A DNA stretch of 64,000 bases, taken from Telmatactis stephensoni (lineage: Eukaryota > Cnidaria > Anthozoa > Actiniaria > Isophelliidae). Each line of letters begins with the position of its first letter. The first letter of the stretch is position 1. Shown one piece after another: positions 11,366 to 21,700 of this stretch. The stretch is from the NCBI GenBank assembly GCA_029948255.1, contig JALIZF010001883.1, positions 1,054,001-1,118,000 on the forward strand, in the 5' to 3' direction. The notes beneath the pieces are model-generated. The model was not told the origin of the DNA and did not search any database. It worked only from the letters and a program-made list of their open reading frames with translations. The position numbers and the translations under genes were made by a program.

Positions 11366-11431
11366 AATTCAGTTTCCGGATGAAGCCCGAATGGGCGAAA
11401 CGTTCATATTAAAGTACAAGTTAACTGAAGA
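11366..11431 (+). ncRNA. Hammerhead-ribozyme-like motif, probably retroelement relic
   Basis: The sequence reads CGGATGA at 11377-11383, a 4-bp stem GCCC/GGGC with loop GAAT (11385-11396), then GAAAC. TTCAGTT (11368-11374) can pair with AACTGAA (11423-11429), giving an outer stem I, and a short AC/GT pairing could form stem III. This is the hammerhead order stem I, CUGAUGA, stem II, GAAA, stem III. One core base differs (CGGATGA instead of CTGATGA), so cleavage is doubtful. Such motifs are known in Penelope-like elements and retrozymes. The overlapping open frame at 11232-11513 looks non-coding. Confidence 0.4.
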
Positions 11432-11519
11432 GTACAGTAGAAAACTACACGTTGGTGAATTGCTCTTCTTTTATTCAACTTCTAATAGCACAGAATACAA
11501 TGTAATTCTTTAATTTACT

Positions 11520-14500
11520 TCAATCATGAAGTCAACTATAACAAATATTAAGTCGGCAAATTAAAAGGAATTTACAAGCGGTTATTGTAAATCAATTCAG
11601 TTACAAGTGCATGTTGCTAAAATCTTATCATAACATAAACTCTCAAAATATAAACTTAAAATCCTCAAAAAATAGAGCTAAGATAAGCCACCACATTCCC
11701 TTCACAACTCGAAAATAACAATAGTTCATGATTGGTTTTAAATAGTAAATATAGTAAATTGAGATGAACCTGCATGCTGAGAAAAGGTTTCAATATAATT
11801 TTTTCATTATTTAATGCAGCATGATAATACGAATTGAAAAAAGATATGACTTTTAATCTATTGTGATCATATATTGTCATGCGCTGTGAATCTTTGTGGG
11901 CATGTAAGACATTTCTAAAAGGTTGTCTGAAGGAGAATGGCGAATGTTAATTAGGACTACTGTGAGTATCTATCTAATTTTACAATAAAGACCTTTGATG
12001 GCGATCGTATTGGTGTAACCATTTTTGAGCAACTGGGCAAATAAATGCAGCTATATAGTGAAATTTTGCATAACAAAGGACCCCAGTCAGTTTTTTTCAG
12101 TTGTGCCAACACTATACGACCTATACTGCTAACAATTTGCCACTCTCCTTCGTAAAACCTTTTTAAAATAGGTAATATGGTATATCGTTACAATCATAGT
12201 TTTAGGATTTACCTTAATAATTAATTAATCATCTATAGCTAAGCTGTTACAATGACCCTAGTTTGTCCATCTTACAATTCCCAAATCTTATTTCACAAAA
12301 GAAAACTCATAGTTATAGTTATTGTGTAAATCATTTACAAACGTCATTACGTAGCGCAGTATTGTCATAAACATTGACTTTATCAAGTTATTAGCAAAAA
12401 TCTGTAAAAGCTGCTTGGCATGCCGCCATCATTGTCAATTATTAAAAGTTAGAGTACAACCAAGAAAAAACATCATTTATGCCTTAAATCAAACAGTACT
12501 AATCATAATGTGCCTAAAAATCTGTGTTGTGTTTTCTCAACTGTTATTTCCTTTTTGACAAAAAGTCAAAGTTAACTGCTGTCATAAAAATATTTGATTA
12601 GCACGACGTCATTCAAGAATAAATACTCCCTTAATCAATAAACCCCAATGCTGTTTTAGGCATATTTACTCGTCCAAAAAAGTTGCATGTTCTGTTTGAA
12701 TATTTGTTAATTTAGTTCAATATTTTCTCCTATATTCTCAGGAACTCCAATAGACTCCCACGTACTCCCTTAGACTCCCATAGACTCCCACATACTCCCA
12801 TGGTGACCATTGCCTCGAATTAGCATACTGAAGCATGCCTGCATGCAGGAATGTGAGAATGAAAACAACTTGAACCTAGAATCTTGCTGCGCTAAGTTAC
12901 ACCGAATATACTCTACTTTGAAATTTTATTTCAGTACCCTAGAAAGCTTCAATTTAATCGGCGCTTGGACAGTTTATTGCAAATGTACTAAAGTTCTACT
13001 CACCAAAGGGAGAAAACAGCTGACCGAGAAATTTTTCTTTAGGAGCACTAAACGCTTTGTGTATAAATTTTGATAAAATTTCGCCCAATTTCATGTCTAA
13101 ATGGACGTATGCTGACGGAGATCCAAAGCACTTTCTCACGTGCAACTTCGTAGAGAAGTAGTCTGATATTTGAACAACATTTGGACAGTCGAAGAGTTGT
13201 CATGCTGCTTTGCTTTTAAAATTATGGAATCGAAGACTAGAAAATGTGATTTTTGGGGTTAAAAAATTGCGCCTCGAATAATTCAAAATCTGTCTATACG
13301 AATTTCTCCAAAATTCGTATGCTGCTAGGCAAAGTCCTAAATATTAACGTCTTGTGTGTCATTTTAAAAGTTTAGGTCGAAAAACGCGTAAAATTGCTTG
13401 GAATCTAAAACGGTGACGTCATCGTTTCGTCGCTATGGTAACCCTGATGTAAACAAAATACACACCAATAAAAATTTCAGTCTTTATGTAGTAAGTGGAC
13501 GAAAGGTCATAGCTGTGGGTGCTTTCATGTAAGAACTACAGCCGTTTCAAGTTGACCGGTCGAGCACAAGAAAAATTGTAGGAAGCCTCCTTAATATGAT
13601 ATAATGATTAAATTCTGTTTCAAACACAATATTAATAACAAAAAGAAAATATCGTAGAGTTTTTCACGATCAAAATATTCATTCGTAAAAGCTAGTAGTA
13701 AATGTAATATAACGTTACTTACGATCTATCGTGTCACCTGACAAACTCACAAGCATTTCATCCGGACTAAAGCAAAACTGAGATAAGAAAAATCAGCTGT
13801 AACTCAGAAGAGCCAGTCAATTTGGTTTTCTTGCATGTTTTGAGGCGTTTGAAAAAATGCCCCTGCGGTACCGCGCCGACCTTGCGATGATGATGAAGAC
13901 ACGAGTTCAGTTAAGTTTACTTGTGTTGGCTGTTTTTCCTCTTGTTCATTTCTTCCTAGTAAAGAAAATCAGAGCTAACTAGTGAACATTTACATACAGC
14001 TGAACGTAAAGACGAAAAAAGACGTTTGTTTTCCAAAATTTACAAGATTTTTTGAGTTTCATTCATGTACTCGGCAAACGCACGATCTGTGACAAAAGTC
14101 GAGCAATGCTCCACCAAATGGATTTGTACAGTACTTATATTTTACCCTTTCTACAGGCTATCTGAAAAGAAAATAATTGTTTTCGTTTTTACTGATTGTA
14201 AAAGTCAAATGGTCTAGGCTTTGGTTGTACATATTGCCAACTGCGGACTTTGTGCCCTTGGTGGTACCTTGCAAAGCAAAGTTGTCGTGAAAAGTGATTA
14301 AAAATTAAAAATAACTTTAGATTTTCATGTTTTGAATGCAATAACAATAGCATGAACTCCTCCATTATCTAGAAATTGTACTATTTAAAAGAAAACGGGT
14401 AAAAAAGGCCATTTTTGCTTGTCCTTACCATGTTTACGTTTCTTCTTTTAGTTCGTAGTAAAACTGTCAAAGAAACGTCTGGCCTGTCTTCTGTTCTGTT

Positions 14501-14640
14501 CCTGTACTGTCTTGCATATCAGTAAGGCATCATTTACCAAAAGCGATGACATTTTCACACGATAAACAACAATAAAAACTTCACAAAGTTTACGCGCCTT
14601 TGCACCTCCATTGAACAAAAATTTTGATTTGGACCCGGAA
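11520..14640. other. Long stretch without recognisable gene
   Basis: Apart from the short array at 12720-12800, I see only AT-rich sequence. Short open frames (for example 12810-13073) show no recognisable domain, and I find no convincing splice-framed exon. Confidence 0.45.
12720..12800 (-). repeat. Short second copy of minisatellite C with its flank
   Basis: About three and a half 20-bp units (ACTCCAATAGACTCCCACGT-type) follow the flank TTTTCTCCTATATTCTCAGG. The flank matches the sequence in front of the large array at 8664. A shared flank plus array start in two places points to a dispersed element that carries the repeat. Confidence 0.75.
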
Positions 14641-14654
14641 ATGACGTGCGGGGG

Positions 14655-14690
14655 AATGTGACGTCACACTTACAAGCCCTATATAAGAAT
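14655..14690 (+). promoter_or_regulatory. Candidate promoter: CRE and TATA box
   Basis: A palindromic TGACGTCA (14660-14667) lies about 15 bp upstream of TATATAAG (14681-14688), with a G/C-rich start region downstream. The spacing would place a start site near 14715, ahead of the small open frame at 14771. The match is motif-based only. Confidence 0.35.
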
Positions 14691-14770
14691 CCAAAAGCCG
14701 AAAGCAAACGGTCCCGTCCGCGCGCACGTCAAAAATCAAAATTCTATTGTTTGAGAGCCTTGCGCGCGCG

Positions 14771-14965
14771 ATGGCGAAGTTACTAAAAATAGCCTTAGCC
14801 GCCACGAACATCGCACAGACATCAATACTGAGTTTCGCTCTCTTAGTATTATGGTCTCTTGTTTTAACTCTAAAAGCTGTTTATTTGATTTTCTCGGCAA
14901 TTGTTTTTGGAAAATGTACGCATGCGCAGTCGTTTTGCACGCGTGTAGAGCAAAGCTATAATTGA
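14771..14965 (+). CDS. Possible small hydrophobic protein, 64 residues
   Basis: The ATG follows the candidate promoter after a GC-rich leader. The frame has a basic start (MAKLLKIALA), a ~40-residue hydrophobic stretch with leucine, alanine and valine runs that could form one or two membrane helices, and a polar end (CTHAQSFCTRVEQSYN). I recognise no family. The open frame could instead be the first exon of a longer gene, or chance. The promoter-like signals in the right place are the only support. Confidence 0.22.
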   Translation: MAKLLKIALAATNIAQTSILSFALLVLWSLVLTLKAVYLIFSAIVFGKCTHAQSFCTRVEQSYN

Positions 14966-15736
14966 TTGTGTGTACTACATACGTACACATAAACAGGTGA
15001 TATTCACGCACCTTTACTATTTTAGCGTTTCCTTGCGACTATAGTAAAGTAGCAAGCGTTTCTTTGAGGGAAAAGGGTGAGAGTTGGGTTTCCTGTGTAA
15101 CCAAAGACGAGGGGGAGGGAACATGCAGGAAACCTAACTTTTGCTACGCAGGCTATTGCGACTATTTCAAACTTTTCACGATATTGTGACATTATACCAG
15201 TTTGAAAATAAACAGTTGATAAAATCCTTTTTGTAGAAATTGCCCTTAAATCAGTTTATGCAAATTTAGGCTAAAAATGTACGAGAATTTTGCTTGATTA
15301 ATATTCTTACTCGCAAAACCGAACAAAACTTTCTCGGACAAGATTATGTCGTTTGCCTCTTCATCTAGCCTTATTTGCACTTTTCATCAAAATTATTGCT
15401 ACAGATTATTTTTAAAGAAAACTGGTGTTACTTGGTGTTTACTTCTGAATTCGAAACTAAACATGCATTATATTGATTTTAAATGTTACCTTTTTTGGTA
15501 CAGGAAGGAATTAATCTGCTATTTGATTTACTGACTATTATTAAGTTAAATAACCAGGAGTCGCGGAGTCGCGAAGAACTATAAATTTTATCCGTTGAAT
15601 AAGGATTTATCGGCCTGCGGATAGCGCTTATCCAGGCTTAGTACAATCGGTTCCAGAGATACAAATTTGTGTTGACTTTCTTAAATCTGTCGAAAACTTT
15701 GTTGATATAACAGATAGTTCTTTGTGGCATCAGGGG

Positions 15737-18700
15737 TTACACTTTCCCCTTTTCACAGGTGAATGATATGTGATGCGAAGAGCTCGGTGCATCATTCCAA
15801 AATGAGCGTTCATCCCCGTCAAGATACATCATCCCGCATTCTTCATCAATGTTGTTAGGCTCACCGGTTGCCCACTTGGAGTACTGACCAGACAGGGCTG
15901 AACCGTCCACCCACTTGAACTTTTTACTGGAATCTATAAAAAATAAACGAATGAACAAACGGACGGACGGACGGACGGACGAACACGTACGAGTGATCAA
16001 TATGCGATGATCTATTTACCTCGGTGCAGGCCAATCCACATATATGGATTAGCAGACGACAATGGTGCCAGTCCTAAGACAAACGCGTTTTCTTTGGCTG
16101 ACTTTATAGTCACCAGGTCACCTCCAAGAGACTTACAAGTCTTTCGTGCGTCGTTCCAGGTACTTCTCTTGCTGAACATCTTGTAGCAAGAATCATGATA
16201 TGTCTTCCAGCCTTGTGGGCAGACTAGCATTTCTATATATAAAAAGAGAAAATGATAATGATGTTTATTATATGTATCATGAGAATTTCATTGAATAAAG
16301 CCAGTGTGTAGAAATCTATACGCTATATTTTCACATGTGAAAAACAGCGATATGTCCAATCAGCGTCGCGTATAGCACTTTTCACATGTGAAAAATATAA
16401 CCAATCAAAATATCTCAAAGAGCTAATCAGCCAATGAGAGGCAGATTTTAGTTGATGTTTAGCACTTAAATGGCTTCCGAAAACTAGTCTGAAAAATGGC
16501 GGAAGCATCTTCAAGATTTGTTTCTGTTGATTCTTCTGTAGAAGAATTCATAAATCGTCAACAAAACAAAAACACTCTCAGCAAAACGCAAAGAGATATT
16601 TCATTGTTGGAAAAGTTTTTGAGTTCAAATAACGAACGAAAGAATATAGAAGAGATTGAGCCAAAAGAACTTGACAACTACATCGCTAACTTTCTCCTTC
16701 AAGTAAGAAAGAAAGACAGAGAACAGTATGAGCCCTCATCACTGAGGGCTTTCATTTCAAGTTTTGACCGATACCTTCGAAAACACGACTACTCCTCAAC
16801 TATCATCGAAGGCAAAGAATTCAAGAAAACGAAAGAAGTTCTCGTTGCAAAGCAAAAAGAGCTCAAGAAAGCAGGGAAGGGAAACAAACCCAACGCCGCT
16901 CGTACTCTGACTGATGAAGAGGTGGACATTCTTTACGGCCAAGGGTTACTCGGCTGCTCAACTTCAGAGTCGTTAATTAACACCCTCTGGTTAAACAATA
17001 CTCAGTTCTTTGGGCTAAGGGGCTGCCAAGAACATAGAGACATGCGATGGGGGGATATTGTTGAAAAAACCTCAGCAAATGGCAGCTTGTATTTGGAGTA
17101 CAACGAGAGGCAAACGAAGACGAGGACAGGCGCCGATCCGAAAGATTCACGGAAAGTCAAACCAAAAATGTTTGCAGTTCAAGGCAGTGAAAGAAATCCT
17201 CTTCAGGCCTATCAGCTCTATGCTTCTAAGAGACCAGAGGATATGAGAAAACCCGACAGTCCATTTTATTTATCCATTAATCATACCAAAAACGCTGAAT
17301 CCACAAAACCTTGGTTCAAGTCGGCTCCAATGGGAGTCAATAAACTTAACTCGCTAATGAAAACAATGGCAATGAAAGCTGGATTGAATGCTGAAAATCT
17401 CACCAACCACAGCGGCAGGAAAAGGATGATTCAGAGACTTAATAACGAAGGTGTACCTCCTACACATATCATGCAAATCTCCGGTCACAAGAATATTCAA
17501 AGTCTGAATAACTACAGCAGCCTGTCAGAACAACAACAGAGAAATATCTCCGATATTTTAAGCTACCAAGGACCATCTTCCAGCTCTCAAACAAGTGTTT
17601 CAAATGCTTTGACAATGAATACAAGCAATACAGTACAAAATGAAAGATTACAGCAACCCTTAGCTTTATTTCAAGCAGCACAATTCAAGGAGGAACATTC
17701 AATATTTCCATGAACGCCTTGAATCAAAGTCCAACTTTGTCAATTGTGAAGTCTCCGAAGAAACCTCGCCGTCACTTTTTCATTGAATCTGATAGCGAAT
17801 GACTTTCAGTTTGAAAACTGTTTGAACGAAGAAACTACAGAATTAGTAATTTTTATTGTTAGGCTTTTTGTACGTATTTTTTTAAGTACGAACCGACTTT
17901 CATTTGACTTTGAAGTCGGTCATCGATTGATTTGAAATTAGCCTTGCAGTCTGGAAAGTATACTTTTTGTATACTATTTGCTTTTTGTACAAATTCTCAT
18001 AGCACATATAATAAAGAGATAACTTCATAGAAAGTTATTTTAAATTTGGCTTTTCGTCCTTAATTCTAATTACCAAGCGAATTTTAAGCTTAATACTGAG
18101 TTATTTTTGTTTGTTTACTTGTTTTTAATGAGTTTTGAAGCCTTTCTAAGTTTTCTTTTATTGCTTTATTCAATGAAATTCTCATGATACATATAATAAA
18201 CATATTACTCGCTCGTTCCTCGCTCGTTCGTGTTTTGACACAAACAACTCGTGAGTATAAACCTGTACGCGGCACTTTCTATGAAGTAATCTCTATATAT
18301 TGCACATTGTACCAAGAACGTTGTCCTGCTATAATAGTGAGGAGTCGGTATCAATGAATGATGTACGTAAATCATGTAATGATGATTATATATGATGAAG
18401 ATAGCATTACTTAAATGCAATAGTTGATAGTCAACATTTAGGAAGAACCTCCATTCTTTCATGAAGCATATAGTAAGTTAAGGCATTGCGGGCCTTAGTC
18501 ACTCCAAAATAAAGTTTCCATTATTATTATTATTATTGTTAAATGATAGAGCAGTATAGTAGTTTGTTTCTGTGTAAAATTCCGTGCTGTTTCGTGTTGT
18601 GCGGCTGTATCACGTCTTTATATAATAGAATTTTACGAGCGCGCGATCTGATTGGTCAATTAGCCATACTTTATCAGAGTACAGATAATAGAAGTGACGT

Positions 18701-21700
18701 CACAAAATCAAAATCTTTTACTCACAATCTTTGTTGTGAGTCCTTCAAGCCTATTTCATTCGCAAAATAAGCAAAAATTTCTTCAGTAAACACAAGAAAA
18801 TTTATTCCTTTATTGCACAATCCCTGGCGACCAAGTCCAAACAAGTGAAAATTCCCGCCATTTTCTGTTAGCGGACGCGCGCGTTTGTACACCCGAACAG
18901 CGGGAAAAGGTAATGCGATGAAAGAAAAGCAAACCTCTTTGCTTTTAAGTTGATTTGTACGCAAATAACACGGAAAAAAAGACAGCAAATGTAAATGACC
19001 TTCAGGTTGTGGGTTTCAAGGCAAAGCTGACGTCTTCTATAAACTGGAACCAAAACTTTTGGAGCTGTAAAATATAATTTGTGAGCTTTTTCGATCGAGT
19101 ATTTTGGATGTTTGTCGAGGAGCTACAGTCTTCGCTCAACGTTGTAAAAGCAAGAATCTGAGCATCAGCTTTAGTCTTTCTACTTGATTAGCTAAGAATC
19201 TGAGGTTGATGTATTTTTTTTGTTACGGCTATCGGATTTAATTAGAGGATGAAAAAGCTAAGAACCGGCCAGCTGCATGCAGACCTGTCAAAACTAAAAC
19301 GGAATCTTTCTTTTGTCTGTATAAAGTGCATGTGAAAGGAGAGGGCAAAAAATGTGCGTTTTCAAACTTTTACGCACTAGTGTGGACATAGCTTCGGGTG
19401 ATACCACTGACGGGCGATATCGATTGTATGTTTTACATGGTGTACGTCACGCTTACATAAAGACTGGAACAAGAATTCATTTACGCGCACATGAGATGCG
19501 TCTTTTTTCATTGACAGAAGCAATTATGTACGTCTGGTACTTGTGGTAGCAATAACCAGCTAAGAACTGAGCACACTATCTACACGAGAACAGAGCCTCT
19601 TGTTTCAATTCAAGGTTATTCCTGATAATTTCTGATATAAATACGTTCTCAACCTTGCCTAATACTTAGGCTATTTTCAATGAAACTAGCTGTTCCAAAC
19701 TTATTTGGACGCCGAACTTTCCACGTATTTCATTCCAACAACTTGGGGCGGCACACGGCTGTTTCACAGCGTACCCCGCGTCTGATGAACTAAACCATAG
19801 GTCGCGTGACCTTTGCCACCGTTTCCTATGTATTTTATATGTACATCGATGCCAAACGGTCGGCTGTACCAGTTTTGACAATTGAGATATCTCTATCGTG
19901 TGCCACGACTTATTCTATCGTATATTAGAATATCAAGGCAGTCACGAACAGAGGCATGGAGTTAAAGTATCAACACAACACAACACAGCCGCACCGTTCT
20001 CGCATCGGCGTTTGCTTCTTGGTCTGGCATATAAGTATTCTTAAAATCTCGCTTATCTTTGCTTATGTTTATGCTTATTATTTCACTTATGTTTGTTTGT
20101 TTCTTCTATATGGGCATGATGGAGAAGAACGAGAACACTGTTGGATTTGTGATACGGGAAATCTTCACATACGTCACAGCAGAGATTTGTCGGTAGTTGT
20201 TTCTAGCTATGCACTGGTAGCTCCCCTCATTTTGTTTGGTTGCCATGGTGATAACAAGACTCCCATTGCCAAAGACATTGACATTGGTTGCATCGCTTCT
20301 TGGTTGAATCCACGTCAGTTCTTCAGCGTTGGGCGCTTTGCAATCAATCTGTATCGTTTTCCCCACAAAGCCTGTAAGCTTTGATGGTGGAATTACTGTG
20401 AAAAATAGTAAAATCGCTGTATCGATGTTCAGTTTGTTGACAGCCTCACAAATATATAAACCATTGTCAATTAGCGACAAATTGAAGAGAGTCAGAGTAC
20501 TTGACAACATATTACTCTTCCAAGATGCTTCATTATTACGTTGTGTAGTTTCTTGTGATATTCTATATCGACCATCAGGCAAGGAGGAGAACACTTTAGA
20601 CCACGTGAGAGTTGGTGGAGGAGTTCCTGTAGCAGCACATGTAAATGTCACATTTTGTCTTTCTTCGCTGATGATGGAAGCTTGTGGGTTTTGGACAATT
20701 TTAGCAGCGTCTAAGATAAAGTGGATTATTTGTATATTTTAGGAAAAATTGATAAAGACTGTAAATAGCCTGCAGACATAGTGCGCAAATTACCTCTAAT
20801 GAGCACACAATTTCTAAATTCTGATTTGTTGTATAGCTATGAAATCCGATTGCAAAGATCAGGCTAGTAAAATGATCATGCAAGAAAACAAACGGATTAC
20901 AACATAAACACTGTCCCCGAATGCAATTTGAATTTACTTTGCAGAGGTATTTATTAACAAACGACGAACGAACGAACGAACGAACGAACGTTCGAACAAA
21001 CAAACGAAAAATCGAACAAACGAACAAACAAACGAACGAACGAACAAATAAACGAACGAAAGAACGAACTGTTACCGAGCACATTTTAAGAATTTCATCA
21101 GTGATATTTTGATCAGTCTTAAAACACCTATTTTATTAGTCAGCAATTGATTTTCAATAGGTCTTAACATGTTTCGTCATGAGTTAGTCGCATGATGTAT
21201 TACGTATAGTGACTGACCTTGAGTTACCTTGAATTATGACGTGTAACAACATGTTTACTAAGCAGTATTTATAGAATTACCTTTGTCAAAAAAACACACG
21301 CAATAGATCAAGACTACAGTAACACAGTGAACTAGATTGGGTGGACCTCGAGTACAGATAACGAGCCGAGTAAGGAACGCCTACTAAAAGCCGTGCTCGG
21401 TCTCAGGGACAATTTATTCTAGTTCTACTGGCTCTGTAAGTCCAACAGTTCAAGTGCTTTACCACCAATAAAGACAGAACATCGACTCAAAACTGACTGT
21501 GTCTACTAGTCCTCCACAGTTATAGAGTATTTACCTCTATAACAGAACAAACAAACAAGCGAACGAATTAACGAACGAATTGAATGAATAAACAAACTAA
21601 CGAACGAACACCTGCTATTTTTGCACTTGATGAATTCGTACCGTTATTGCACACTATTGTGGTCCCTGTGTCGCACGATAGTATCTGAAGCCAATCTCGT

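Larger units (their letters stand above)
16261..18203 (+). mobile_element. Crypton-like YR transposon with 41-bp perfect inverted repeats
   Basis: Positions 16261-16301 (starting ATGTTTATTATATGTATC) and 18163-18203 are exact reverse complements over 41 bp, by letter-for-letter comparison. Homology stops abruptly outside and inside. They enclose 1.94 kb with a single tyrosine-recombinase gene. A diverged direct partial copy of the right repeat lies at 17990-18016. The unit is in intron 3 of the lectin gene, in opposite orientation, only 28 bp from the acceptor of exon 4, leaving the polypyrimidine tract intact. No clear target-site duplication is visible. Described Cryptons generally lack terminal inverted repeats, so the pairing is unusual. 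Confidence 0.7.

Noticed and set aside
11232..11513. 93-residue gene with a hydrophobic start
   Set aside because: No recognisable domain, and its middle is the hammerhead-like structure, so it is more likely retroelement non-coding sequence.
12810..13073. 87-residue plus frame
   Set aside because: No domain, no splice signals in context, ordinary AT-rich composition.
20329..20742. 137-residue plus frame
   Set aside because: Antisense of the Ig exon of the lectin gene.
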